Shown here: positions 1 through 7,582 of the stretch, one piece after another | Layout: each line of letters opens with the position of its first letter | How positions within the stretch are numbered: position 1 is the stretch's first letter | Assembly (NCBI GenBank): GCA_902578505.1 | Contig: CACHDD010000030.1 | Coordinates: 1 to 11,753, forward strand | Length of the DNA: 11,753 nucleotides | Source of the DNA: an uncultured Bacteroidota bacterium | GTDB lineage: Bacteria > Bacteroidota > Bacteroidia > Flavobacteriales > UA16 | Reading direction: 5' to 3' | The notes under the pieces: generated by a model | What the model was told of the DNA's origin: nothing | Databases searched by the model: none | The model's input: only the letters and a program-made list of their open reading frames with translations | Translations under genes and position numbers: made by a program

Positions 1-148
1 TATCCTTTACGCTATGTCCAGGGTTGAAATATTCAACCTTTGCATATACGTTACAAGGGAAGTCTTCAACGATTTTGTTTAGCTTTATCATAGGTGTGTT
101 TCCAATTGCACCAAGAATATTATCGTATACGTTTTTGACTTTATTCAT
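1..148 (-). CDS. Cysteine synthase / cystathionine beta-synthase family enzyme (partial, N-terminus only)
   Basis: Reading the minus strand from the ATG at 148 gives 49 codons that run off the left edge of the window. They encode the start of a fold-type II PLP enzyme, which makes cysteine from O-acetylserine and sulfide or condenses serine with homocysteine. Visible motifs are N-I-L-x-x-I-G-N-T-P at residues 10-19, the substrate-binding start of this family, and F-N-P-G-H-S-V-K-D at 41-49, where Lys48 is the expected Schiff-base lysine. The G-H-S variant in place of G-G-S is, from memory, common in Bacteroidota proteins annotated as cystathionine beta-synthase. The visible part cannot decide between CysK and CBS activity, because C-terminal CBS domains would lie outside the window. 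The gene is divergent from the permease that starts at 184, with only 35 bp between the two start codons. Confidence 0.9.
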   Translation of the reverse strand, partial: MNKVKNVYDNILGAIGNTPMIKLNKIVEDFPCNVYAKVEYFNPGHSVKD

Positions 149-152
149 GTTG

Positions 153-160
153 CAAAAGTA
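153..160 (-). promoter_or_regulatory. Bacteroidota-type -7 promoter box for the PLP enzyme gene
   Basis: On the minus strand this reads TACTTTTG, an exact match to the Bacteroidota -7 consensus TAnnTTTG. Only 4 bases separate it from the ATG at 148, so the transcript should begin at or next to the start codon. The expected -33 TTTG is poorly matched (CTTT at the consensus spacing). Confidence 0.6.
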
Positions 161-169
161 AGTATTTAG

Positions 170-177
170 TACCTTTC
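170..177 (+). promoter_or_regulatory. Probable -7 promoter box for the permease-muramidase-lipoprotein operon
   Basis: TACCTTTC differs from TAnnTTTG at the last base only. A TTG at 150-152 lies 17 bases upstream, close to the spacing expected for the -33 element. Six bases separate the box from the ATG at 184, which implies a nearly leaderless mRNA. The -33 candidate overlaps the start region of the divergent promoter. Confidence 0.45.
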
Positions 178-183
178 GAAAAG

Positions 184-1629
184 ATGAGAGTTTCGAGCAA
201 ATTAGCTAGCAAAATGAGAAAAAATGTCACTTCAAATGGTGGCCAAAAGTCTTGGGCTAGACCCGTTGTTCGCATAGCCACAGCAGGTGTAGCATTGGGA
301 ATTGCACTCATCATAATCTCAACTGCAATAGTCCAAGGCTTTCAAACAGAAATTAAAAATCTAGTAATCGGATTCAACTCTCATATCCAAGTAGTACCGA
401 CTTCATCCGAGAACCCATTCGTCCTAATAGACGACAGCCTTATAAATGAATTTGAATCAATTGATAGAGTAGATAGGGTAAAAACAATTCACGTTCGCCC
501 AGGCTTATTAGAAACTAAAAACTCTGTGAAAGGTGTTACAATAAAAGGTCTTAGTGACTCAACAATGGTTGCTAAATCTTTGTCTAGAGGATCGATCCCA
601 GTCACTGAAACTGAAATCGTAATTTCTGAAGTACTTGCAAACAGACTATTACTCGATCTTGGCGACAGAGTAAGTACATACATCGTTGAGAATAGAGAAT
701 CAATAAAACCCAGAACTCTCAAAGTATGTGGGTTTTACGACACTGGACTACTAGAATACGACGAAAAATTCGTCTTTGTAAAACCTACATTACTCCAAAG
801 AACTGGATCTGCTGGAGCCCAAGCCATAATTAAAATTGAAGACGGAAAAGCCCAAGGTAAAGTCTTTGGTAAAAACGAGGATATGGAAAGGCCTACAGAT
901 TTTTGGGTGCCAAATAAGCCTAACCTAGAAACAGACACGACTATCAATTTCTTATTCATAGCAGGGGAAACAGAATCAGCGGACACAGCATACTTAAACT
1001 TCATAAATGGAAGTTGGGAAGTAATCCAAGGCAAAGGGACTAATCACTTGTTCTGTAATGGATATGAAATCCATTTAAAAGAGTTGGAAGCCATAGAATA
1101 TGTTGAAGAGGCAACTATATATAGACTCCCCTTTGACACCCCTAATAGGCTCAGAACAATAAGTATTTTCAGACAAAGTCCCGAGATTTTCAATTGGCTT
1201 GGGATGCTTGACATAAATGTCGTACTCATTATAGGCCTAATGATTTTAATCAGCATCATAAACATGGTGAGCGCGCTACTCATCACAATTCTTGAGAAGC
1301 GTGCAGATGTAGGCCTTTTGAAGGCTTTGGGCCTAAGAGATTCAATAGTAATTTCAATATTCGTCAACTATTCTGCTCGAATAATCTTAACTGGTTTTGT
1401 GGTTGGAAACATACTTGGGTTTGGTGTGTGTCTAGCCCAAACCTACACCGGCTTCATCACACTAGACCCTGCCGCATATTACATTTCAGTTGTACCAATA
1501 AAGCTCGATTTGATGCATCTTCTAACAATAGAATTTATTGCATTTGTTTGCTGCGTTATTGCAATGTTCCTACCTGCACTATACAGCACTAGAATTCAAC
1601 CATCAACTGCTTTGAGAATTAAGGAATGA
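184..1629 (+). CDS. FtsX-family ABC transporter permease, LolC/LolE-like
   Basis: This is an inner-membrane permease of 481 residues with the four-helix MacB/LolE layout. TM1 is at about 28-50, followed by a large periplasmic domain at about 51-343, then TM2 at about 345-370, TM3 at about 386-418 and TM4 at about 445-466. The start of TM1 ([13 protein letters not shown]) and the cytoplasmic [13 protein letters not shown] at 371-383, the coupling segment that touches the ATPase, are characteristic. In the Lol system such permeases work with the ATPase LolD to pass lipoproteins from the inner membrane to LolA. No ATPase gene is in the window, so a partner must be encoded elsewhere. At 481 residues it is longer than the usual 400-415, and the excess seems to lie between about 206 and 291. 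It overlaps the next gene by ATGA, so translation is probably coupled. The substrate is inferred, not shown. Confidence 0.85.
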   Translation: MRVSSKLASKMRKNVTSNGGQKSWARPVVRIATAGVALGIALIIISTAIVQGFQTEIKNLVIGFNSHIQVVPTSSENPFVLIDDSLINEFESIDRVDRVKTIHVRPGLLETKNSVKGVTIKGLSDSTMVAKSLSRGSIPVTETEIVISEVLANRLLLDLGDRVSTYIVENRESIKPRTLKVCGFYDTGLLEYDEKFVFVKPTLLQRTGSAGAQAIIKIEDGKAQGKVFGKNEDMERPTDFWVPNKPNLETDTTINFLFIAGETESADTAYLNFINGSWEVIQGKGTNHLFCNGYEIHLKELEAIEYVEEATIYRLPFDTPNRLRTISIFRQSPEIFNWLGMLDINVVLIIGLMILISIINMVSALLITILEKRADVGLLKALGLRDSIVISIFVNYSARIILTGFVVGNILGFGVCLAQTYTGFITLDPAAYYISVVPIKLDLMHLLTIEFIAFVCCVIAMFLPALYSTRIQPSTALRIKE

Positions 1630-2813
1630 AGTATCTGCTTACTATAGTTTTAGTTGGGTCCACTCTCCTAGCCTGCTCACAAAACACTAGTAATAGAGTT
1701 GTTTTAGGGAATGAAAAACTAAAAGAATATCTTCCATATTTAGAAGTAAAAAGAGTAGCTGTAGTTGGGAATCACACGTCTGTAATTAAAGCTGATATAG
1801 ACGATACCCACACACATTTAGTAGACACACTGATTTCTCTAGAAGTTGATATAGTTAAAGTATTTGCACCCGAGCATGGGTTTAGAGGAAAGCGAGCAAA
1901 CGGAGAACATATAGTTGATGGGATTGATCCAGAAACAGGACTCAAAATACTTTCTCTTCACGGCAAGCATAAAAAACCATCTCAAGAAAGTTTAGGTGAT
2001 GTTGATGTCATTGTGTTCGATATTCAAGATGTTGGAGCTCGATTCTATACATACCTCAGCACTTTGCTTCTAGTTATGGAGTCTGCTGCAGAAAATGGAG
2101 TTAAAATTATTGTGCTTGATAGACCAAATCCACACTGCCACCACGTTAAAGGCCCTATGCTAGACCCCAAGTTCAAATCATTCGTTGGTCTTGCTCCCGT
2201 CCCAGTTGTTCACGGCATGACCCTAGGTGAAATAGCACAAATGGCTAATGGTCAAGGTTGGCTCAAGGGAGGAATTAAAGCTGACTTAGAAGTAATCAAA
2301 TGTTCAGGGTACACTCGTACAACAAAATACTCATTACCTATAGCGCCAAGCCCCAACCTTCCTTCATACCAAAGCATTGCATTGTACCCTTCACTTTGCT
2401 TTTTCGAGCCAACTGTAGTAAGCATTGGTAGAGGCACTCCAACTCCATTTGAAATTGTAGGATATCCAGGTAACACTGTTGGAGATTTCACTTTTACTCC
2501 AGAATCAACACCTGAAGCTTCACCCAATCCCAAACACAAAAACAAACTTTGCTGCGGTGAGGATCTAAGCAATATAGTAACCACTTGGGATTTGAGCATT
2601 TTAATCGGTTACGCGAATATGTTCCGATGTGAAAATGGATCACTAGAAGGGTTTTTCACCTCAACAAGTTTCTTTGACAAACTCGCAGGGACAGACAAAC
2701 TAAGGCTAAGCCTTGAAGAGGATTTATCATTGAAAGAAATTGAGGAAACTTGGAAAGACGATATAGATGAATTTAAAATCGCACGCGAGCCATATCTTCT
2801 ATATCCACACTAA
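1626..2813 (+). CDS. namZ: DUF1343 lipoprotein, NamZ-like exo-beta-N-acetylmuramidase (GH171)
   Basis: The protein has 395 residues and a lipoprotein signal peptide ending in L-L-A-C with the lipidated cysteine at 17, so it should be anchored in the outer (or inner) membrane facing the periplasm. Hallmarks of DUF1343 follow in order: V-G-N-H-T-S at 47-52, F-A-P-E-H-G at 80-85, D-I-Q-D-V-G-A-R-F-Y-T-Y at 132-143, D-R-P-N-P at 165-169, H-G-M-T-L-G-E at 196-202, P-S-P-N-L-P at 241-246 and E-P-T-x-x-S-x-G-R-G-T at 261-271, with a closing R-E-P-Y-L-L-Y-P. The family is now known as GH171 and releases N-acetylmuramic acid from peptidoglycan fragments; Glu83 in the P-E-H-G motif is a likely active-site residue. 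Length is normal for the family. The gene overlaps the upstream permease by 4 bp. Exact substrate specificity cannot be read from sequence, so the symbol is by family homology. Confidence 0.88.
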   Translation: MKYLLTIVLVGSTLLACSQNTSNRVVLGNEKLKEYLPYLEVKRVAVVGNHTSVIKADIDDTHTHLVDTLISLEVDIVKVFAPEHGFRGKRANGEHIVDGIDPETGLKILSLHGKHKKPSQESLGDVDVIVFDIQDVGARFYTYLSTLLLVMESAAENGVKIIVLDRPNPHCHHVKGPMLDPKFKSFVGLAPVPVVHGMTLGEIAQMANGQGWLKGGIKADLEVIKCSGYTRTTKYSLPIAPSPNLPSYQSIALYPSLCFFEPTVVSIGRGTPTPFEIVGYPGNTVGDFTFTPESTPEASPNPKHKNKLCCGEDLSNIVTTWDLSILIGYANMFRCENGSLEGFFTSTSFFDKLAGTDKLRLSLEEDLSLKEIEETWKDDIDEFKIAREPYLLYPH

Positions 2814-2817
2814 ACAC

Positions 2818-2825
2818 TATCTTTG
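2818..2825 (+). promoter_or_regulatory. Possible internal promoter box (TATCTTTG) before the small lipoprotein
   Basis: TATCTTTG is an exact TAnnTTTG match placed between the NamZ stop at 2811-2813 and the ATG at 2832, with 6 bases between box and start. No good -33 TTG is seen at the right spacing. It would allow the small lipoprotein to be expressed apart from the two upstream genes. Confidence 0.45.
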
Positions 2826-2831
2826 CTGATT

Positions 2832-3311
2832 ATGAAAACTTTGAGATTATCATTAATCGCTTTTGTTGCAATAGCTACAATTGCAAGTTGCACAAAGCAC
2901 GACGATTTCGAAAACACTCTTTTCGACTGCGAATGTGGAACGTTGAACGTTAATGACAGAGACATTACACTTAGGTTAGCTGAAGGCTACAACCCAGATA
3001 CTTCAAACACTAATCTTTGGAGATACCACGTTGTTGCTGATTATCGAGAAGAAGAGCCCCAACACAATCATACACCAAGTGAAGATCTCGATTTTATAGT
3101 TAATATGGAATATGAAGGTAGTAGCTCAAGTAAAGATGCAGTAGATGTTCTAACGGTTACATTTCTAGAACAAAATAATGCTGACATTTGGGAGATAACA
3201 GATGGAGAGGTTATCGTGAATAAAAATGTTGCATCACACAACTTGATATTCTCAAATATCATTGCTGACGGAAAAGAAATCAACGGACAGTTTACTGTTA
3301 GTATTCAATAA
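2832..3311 (+). CDS. Small lipoprotein of unknown function
   Basis: I do not recognise a named family. The protein has 159 residues. Its signal peptide has basic K2 and R5, a hydrophobic core at about 6-17 and the lipobox I-A-S-C with cysteine at 20. After the cysteine comes T-K-H-D-D-F-E; the acidic D-D-F-E at +4 to +7 resembles the lipoprotein export signal described in Flavobacterium and Capnocytophaga, so surface exposure is possible. The mature part begins with a C-x-C pair (D-C-E-C-G, 32-36). The rest alternates short hydrophobic and polar stretches, suggesting a small beta-rich domain. A TTG start 9 bases upstream (2823) is less likely because it falls inside the TATCTTTG promoter-like box, while the ATG at 2832 gives a proper signal peptide. 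It is the last gene before the terminator at 3329-3366. Confidence 0.8.
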   Translation: MKTLRLSLIAFVAIATIASCTKHDDFENTLFDCECGTLNVNDRDITLRLAEGYNPDTSNTNLWRYHVVADYREEEPQHNHTPSEDLDFIVNMEYEGSSSSKDAVDVLTVTFLEQNNADIWEITDGEVIVNKNVASHNLIFSNIIADGKEINGQFTVSIQ

Positions 3312-3328
3312 AATATTTTAGCCCAAAC

Positions 3329-3366
3329 AAAAAAGCACCGTTTCTTAAAAGGAAGGTGCTTTTTTT
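3329..3366 (+). terminator. Rho-independent terminator after the lipoprotein gene
   Basis: A run of A at 3329-3334 plus GCACC at 3335-3339 pairs with GGTGC at 3355-3359 plus a T-run at 3360-3366. The inner segment (TTTCT at 3341-3345 with AGGAA at 3350-3354, one G-T pair) can extend the stem. The stem carries a T-tract on the plus strand and an A-tract before it, so it could act in both directions, though no minus-strand gene reaches it here. It separates the envelope operon from acnB. Confidence 0.88.
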
Positions 3367-3436
3367 ATTCATTTTTATTGAATTCAAGGAAAAAACTCCA
3401 TGAAACATCATTCATAAAAAACAAGAAGAAATTAAG

Positions 3437-3444
3437 TAATTTTG
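3437..3444 (+). promoter_or_regulatory. Bacteroidota-type -7 promoter box for acnB
   Basis: TAATTTTG matches TAnnTTTG exactly and is followed by CAA, as in the divergent promoter at the left end. The start of transcription is expected near 3450. The -33 region around 3414 is weak. The box lies just after a terminator, which supports acnB being its own transcription unit. It also argues against the in-frame TTG at 3442 as a start codon, because that codon is inside the box. Confidence 0.65.
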
Positions 3445-3471
3445 CAATTCGTTTTCATGGATTCAATTCAA

Positions 3472-6273
3472 ATGAATAAGTACAATAGTTATCAAAATCA
3501 AATAGAAGAGAGAGCAAGTAAGGGATTACATCCTTTACCAATTGATGGAGCGGAATTGGTTACTGAGCTTATTGCACAAATCAAGGACAAAGACAATGAA
3601 CATAGAGAAGAGTCACTAAATTTCTTTATTTACAATGTCCTTCCAGGCACTACAAATGCTGCAGTTGAAAAGGCAAAATTTCTAAAGGAAATTATCCTAG
3701 GAAGATTTGTTATTGAAGAGATATCAAAGGACTTTGCTTTTGAGCAGCTATCTCACATGAAGGGTGGGCCATCAATAGAAGTATTGTTGGACTTGGCCTT
3801 AGGAGAGAATGAGGAAATTGCTATGCAAGCATCGAAAGTTCTAAAAACTCAAGTCTTCTTATACGAGGCCGATATGGAGCGTTTAGAGAAAGGTTATAAG
3901 TCTGGAAATACTGTTGCCAAAGACATATTAGAAAGCTACGCTCATGCAGAATTCTTCACTAAACTTCCCGAAGTTGAAGAGGAAATAAGTGTTGTCACTT
4001 TTGTTGCTGGAATAGGAGATATTTCTACAGATTTACTTTCTCCTGGAAACCAAGCACACTCAAGAGCAGACAGAGAATTACATGGAAAATGTATGTTTGA
4101 GTTTGATGAAGAAAAACAACAAGCATTATTAAAACTTCAAGAGCAACATCCTGATAAGAGGGTAATGTTGCTTGCTGAAAAGGGAACCATGGGTGTTGGT
4201 TCATCAAGAATGTCAGGAGTAAACAATGTAGCATTGTGGATTGGTAAACAAGCTAGTAAGTTCGTTCCATTCATTAACATTGCTCCAATTGTTGCTGGTA
4301 CAAATGGTATTTCTCCAATTTTCTTAACCACTGTTGGAGTAACAGGAGGTATTGGAGTTGATTTAAAAAACTGGGAAAAAGAACTTGATGAAGATGGCAA
4401 TCTAGTAATTGATAAAAATGGCAACCCAGTTTTAAAGCAAATTTATTCTGTTGATACTGGGACTGTTCTAACTATTAACACTAAGACAAAGAAGCTTTAC
4501 GATGATTCTGGGAAAGAATTAATAGACATCTCTTCTTCTCTTACTCCACAGAAGATGGAGTTTATTAGAGCGAAAGGATCTTATGCAATTGTATTTGGAA
4601 AGAAATTACAATCATTTGCTGCAAAAGCTTTAGGAATTGACATATCCCCTGTTTTCGCTCCTTCGAAAGAGATTTACAATGAAGAACAAGGGTTTACAGC
4701 TGTAGAAAAGATTTTCAATAAAAATGTTGTTGGAAACACTAAAGAAAAACTACACGCTGGATCATATGTGAGGGTTAACGTAAATATTGTTGGTTCTCAG
4801 GACACAACAGGGTTGATGACTTCACAGGAGTTAGAAATGATGGCAGCAACTGTGATATCACCAATCGTGGATGCAGGTTATCAATCTGGGTGTCATACAG
4901 CTTCAGTTTGGGATTTAAAAGCTCAGGAAAACACTCCAAGACTCATGAAATTCATGAATAATTTTGGGCTTATTACAGGAAGAGATCCCAAAGGATTATA
5001 CCACCCGCTAACAGATGTAATCCATAAAGTGCTCAACGACATTACTATTGACGATTGGGCTATAATTATAGGTGGAGATTCACATACAAGAATGTCTAAG
5101 GGCGTTGCATTTGGAGCAGACTCTGGAACAGTAGCACTTGCGTTAGCTACAGGAGAAGCTTCTATGCCTATTCCAGAATCAGTAAAAGTCACCTTCAAAG
5201 GAGAAATGGCTAAGCACATGGACTTCCGTGATGTTGTTCATGCAACTCAGTCACAAATGCTGGATCATTTTAAAGGTGAAAACGTATTCCAAGGAAGAAT
5301 TATCGAAGTTCACATTGGAACGCTACTAGCAGACCAAGCATTTACGTTTACCGATTGGACTGCAGAAATGAAGGCCAAAGCTTCTATTTGCATATCTGAA
5401 CCAGATACTCTTATTCAATCATTAGAAATTGCAAAGAGTAGAATTCAAATCATGATTGAAAAAGGCATGGATAATGAACAACAAGTTCTCCAAGGCCTAA
5501 TAGATAAAGCAAACAATAGGATTGAAGAAATCAGATCTGGAGAAAAGCCTCCTCTAACTCCTGATACGAATGCTAAGTATTACGCAAAGTTTGAAGTAGA
5601 TCTAGATATCATAAACGAGCCTATGGTTGCTGACCCTGATGTTCACAATGAGGATGTGTCAAAGCGCTACACTCACGATACAATTAGACAGCTTTCGTAT
5701 TATGGAGGTAAGAAAATCGTTGACCTTGGTTTCGTAGGCTCATGTATGGTTCACAAAGGAGATATTAAAATCGTAGCTAAAATGCTCAAAAATTTGGAAG
5801 AACTACATGGACAAGTTGAATTCAAAGCTCCGCTAGTTTTAACAGCACCGACTTACAATATTATTGAGGAATTAAAGGAAGAAGGAGATTGGGATATTTT
5901 GAAAAAATACTCAGGGTTTGAGTTTAATGACAAAGATCCTAAGACCATTGCGCGTGAAGAATACAAAAATATTTTATACCTTGAGCGCCCGGGTTGTAAT
6001 CTTTGTATGGGAAATCAGGAAAAGGCTGAAAAAGGTGATACAGTTATGGCAACATCAACTCGTTTATTCCAAGGTAGAGTAGTTGCCGATTCTGATAGAA
6101 AAAAGGGTGAATCATTACTTGCTTCAACTCCAGTTGTAGTACTCTCAGCAATTTTGGGAAGAACTCCTACAATGGAAGAATACAAGTATGCTGTTAAAGG
6201 GATAGAGCTTACTCAATTTGCTCCTCCAATCAATGACTTAACATCTAAACCAGATCATTTACTTTCATACTAA
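3472..6273 (+). CDS. acnB: Aconitate hydratase B (bifunctional aconitase 2 / 2-methylisocitrate dehydratase)
   Basis: This cytoplasmic [4Fe-4S] enzyme interconverts citrate and isocitrate in the TCA cycle; members often also act on 2-methylcitrate intermediates. The 933 residues follow the AcnB order: an N-terminal helical HEAT-like domain, a swivel domain with D-L-L-S-P-G-N-Q-A-H-S-R-A-D-R-E-L-H-G-K, and then the catalytic domains. Cluster ligands are Cys758 (G-S-C-M-V-H-K-G), Cys842 and Cys845 (R-P-G-C-N-L-C-M-G-N-Q). Other active-site landmarks are G-G-D-S-H-T-R-M (near 5070-5096) and A-T-S-T-R-L-F-Q-G-R near 6049. It is about 70 residues longer than the E. coli enzyme (865), which is normal for Bacteroidota AcnB. 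I chose the ATG at 3472 because M-N-x-Y begins the usual family N-terminus and it leaves a leader of about 20 bases; the ATG at 3457, adding five residues, is the main alternative. Confidence 0.96.
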   Translation: MNKYNSYQNQIEERASKGLHPLPIDGAELVTELIAQIKDKDNEHREESLNFFIYNVLPGTTNAAVEKAKFLKEIILGRFVIEEISKDFAFEQLSHMKGGPSIEVLLDLALGENEEIAMQASKVLKTQVFLYEADMERLEKGYKSGNTVAKDILESYAHAEFFTKLPEVEEEISVVTFVAGIGDISTDLLSPGNQAHSRADRELHGKCMFEFDEEKQQALLKLQEQHPDKRVMLLAEKGTMGVGSSRMSGVNNVALWIGKQASKFVPFINIAPIVAGTNGISPIFLTTVGVTGGIGVDLKNWEKELDEDGNLVIDKNGNPVLKQIYSVDTGTVLTINTKTKKLYDDSGKELIDISSSLTPQKMEFIRAKGSYAIVFGKKLQSFAAKALGIDISPVFAPSKEIYNEEQGFTAVEKIFNKNVVGNTKEKLHAGSYVRVNVNIVGSQDTTGLMTSQELEMMAATVISPIVDAGYQSGCHTASVWDLKAQENTPRLMKFMNNFGLITGRDPKGLYHPLTDVIHKVLNDITIDDWAIIIGGDSHTRMSKGVAFGADSGTVALALATGEASMPIPESVKVTFKGEMAKHMDFRDVVHATQSQMLDHFKGENVFQGRIIEVHIGTLLADQAFTFTDWTAEMKAKASICISEPDTLIQSLEIAKSRIQIMIEKGMDNEQQVLQGLIDKANNRIEEIRSGEKPPLTPDTNAKYYAKFEVDLDIINEPMVADPDVHNEDVSKRYTHDTIRQLSYYGGKKIVDLGFVGSCMVHKGDIKIVAKMLKNLEELHGQVEFKAPLVLTAPTYNIIEELKEEGDWDILKKYSGFEFNDKDPKTIAREEYKNILYLERPGCNLCMGNQEKAEKGDTVMATSTRLFQGRVVADSDRKKGESLLASTPVVVLSAILGRTPTMEEYKYAVKGIELTQFAPPINDLTSKPDHLLSY

Positions 6274-6304
6274 GTTTTTTTGTTCTTCTGAATGCTGAGA
6301 TTAC

Positions 6305-6312
6305 TACCTTGT
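6305..6312 (+). promoter_or_regulatory. Weak promoter-like box before the MacB-type permease
   Basis: TACCTTGT is an imperfect TAnnTTTG (the last two positions differ, or one T is missing). It sits 4 bases before the ATG at 6317. A TTTG at 6279-6282 lies 22 bases upstream, slightly far for a -33 element. I include it because the spacing to the start codon matches other genes in the window. Confidence 0.25.
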
Positions 6313-6316
6313 GGGT

Positions 6317-7564
6317 ATGAAGTGGTCTAGCTCAGTATTCATAGAACAAGTCAAAGTAGCAGTCCGCTCAATTTTAGGCCAAGCCTTAAGGACATCTCTT
6401 ACAGTTGGCATAATTGGCATAGGCATCATGGCTCTAATTGCTATGGTAACAGCGACTGAATCTCTAAAGGAAAATGTAAGGCAGGAATTTTCATCTTTAG
6501 GCACCAACACATTCTCGATTAATCCTATAAGAACTGGAGGTTTTCAGCAGGGTCGAAGGAATATGCCTGTAGATCCTATTTCTTTTGAACAAGCCAAAGT
6601 CTTCGCAAAAGAACTCCAATCCTCAGAAATAACAGTTAGCTATTCGATTAACGCCACAATGGTAGGAGTTGTCAGTAAGGGCACGAAGAGAACAAATCCA
6701 AATGTCAAAATTCTAGGAGTTGATCAACACTACCTAAATGTAAGTAATATCAATATAGAAAAGGGACGTGGGTTTTCACAAACTGAAGTAGAAGAAGGAG
6801 ATCTGGTGATTTTGGTCGGCTTGAAAATAGTATCGAAACTATACGAGGAATGGGAAGATCCTTTAGGAAGTAATATATTAATTGGTGGTGCCAAGTATAA
6901 GGTTATCGGAGTTCTTGAATCGAGAGGAGCAAGTTTTGGAATGTCACAAGACAACCAATGTCTGATTCCAATACCTGCTGCCAGAAGACAATTTTCTGAT
7001 AAGTATCAAAGCTATACGATTGTTTGCGAAGTCCCAGACCCTGAGAATCTGGACTCATATATTGACGTAGTAACTGGAGCTTTTAGAATGGTAAGAGGCG
7101 ACCTTCCTGGATCGGGCAATAGCTTTGAAATATCACAAAGCAACGCTCTAGTCGACACAATGCTAGATGGAACTAAAGGCATCACTATTGCAGCAGTTGT
7201 AATTGGAATAATCACTTTATTTGGAGCAGGCATCGGACTGATGAATATCATGCTTGTTAGTGTGAGTGAGAGAACGAAAGAAATTGGAACTCGAAAAGCA
7301 TTAGGAGCAAGTGCTAGAGCTATTAGGACTCAATTTTTAGTGGAAGTAGTAATTGTTGGCCAAATCGGAGGAGTTGTAGGCATAAGTTTGGGCTTAGGAT
7401 TAGGGAATATAATTGCCTCTTTTTTCAACACTCCATTTATTGTGCCTTGGGGATGGATACTAGTGGGAGTAACGCTTTGCATGATTACAAGTATAGCAAG
7501 CGGGTACTACCCAGCAAGAAAAGCTGCACAACTTGATCCAATTGTTGCTCTTGGCAGAACGTAG
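6317..7564 (+). CDS. MacB-type ABC transporter permease (FtsX family)
   Basis: This 415-residue inner-membrane permease has the MacB architecture: TM1 at about 27-46, a periplasmic MacB-PCD domain at about 47-285, then three C-terminal helices at about 288-315, 336-365 and 378-397. The domain contains the familiar N-T-F-x-I-N-P at 63-69, K-I-L-G-V at 131-135 and D-N-Q-C-L-I-P at 212-218. The coupling segment S-V-S-E-R-T-K-E-I-G-T-R-K-A-L-G-A is at 315-331, and the C-terminus ends in the usual Y-Y-P-A-R-K-A-A-x-L-D-P-I-x-A-L. Such permeases couple a cytoplasmic MacB-like ATPase to mechanical export of peptides, antibiotics or lipids, often with a membrane-fusion protein. Neither partner is encoded in this window. 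The ATG at 6317 is preferred over the GTG at 6311, which would add two residues. The substrate is unknown. Confidence 0.87.
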   Translation: MKWSSSVFIEQVKVAVRSILGQALRTSLTVGIIGIGIMALIAMVTATESLKENVRQEFSSLGTNTFSINPIRTGGFQQGRRNMPVDPISFEQAKVFAKELQSSEITVSYSINATMVGVVSKGTKRTNPNVKILGVDQHYLNVSNINIEKGRGFSQTEVEEGDLVILVGLKIVSKLYEEWEDPLGSNILIGGAKYKVIGVLESRGASFGMSQDNQCLIPIPAARRQFSDKYQSYTIVCEVPDPENLDSYIDVVTGAFRMVRGDLPGSGNSFEISQSNALVDTMLDGTKGITIAAVVIGIITLFGAGIGLMNIMLVSVSERTKEIGTRKALGASARAIRTQFLVEVVIVGQIGGVVGISLGLGLGNIIASFFNTPFIVPWGWILVGVTLCMITSIASGYYPARKAAQLDPIVALGRT

Positions 7565-7569
7565 TACCT

Positions 7570-7577
7570 TACTTTTA
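7570..7577 (+). promoter_or_regulatory. Possible -7 promoter box before the desaturase
   Basis: TACTTTTA differs from TAnnTTTG only at the last base and ends 5 bases before the ATG at 7583. No convincing -33 element is present. If real, it would start the desaturase-helicase transcript at or next to the start codon. Otherwise these genes are read from the permease, which ends only 18 bases upstream. Confidence 0.35.
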
Positions 7578-7582
7578 CAGTG

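Noticed and set aside
3442..3471. Upstream TTG (3442) and ATG (3457) starts for acnB
   Set aside because: The TTG lies inside the TAATTTTG promoter box, so it would not be transcribed. The ATG at 3457 is possible but would leave a leader of only a few bases, and the family N-terminus aligns better with the ATG at 3472.
4137..4424. Minus-strand open frames inside acnB (4025-4234, 4137-4424 and 4923-5219)
   Set aside because: The plus-strand protein is strongly conserved aconitase throughout, and the antisense frames show no motif or promoter-like signal.
6274..6316. T-run after acnB (6275-6281) as a terminator
   Set aside because: No hairpin precedes the T-run; the bases before it belong to the acnB coding end and do not pair. 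Termination there, if any, would be factor-dependent.
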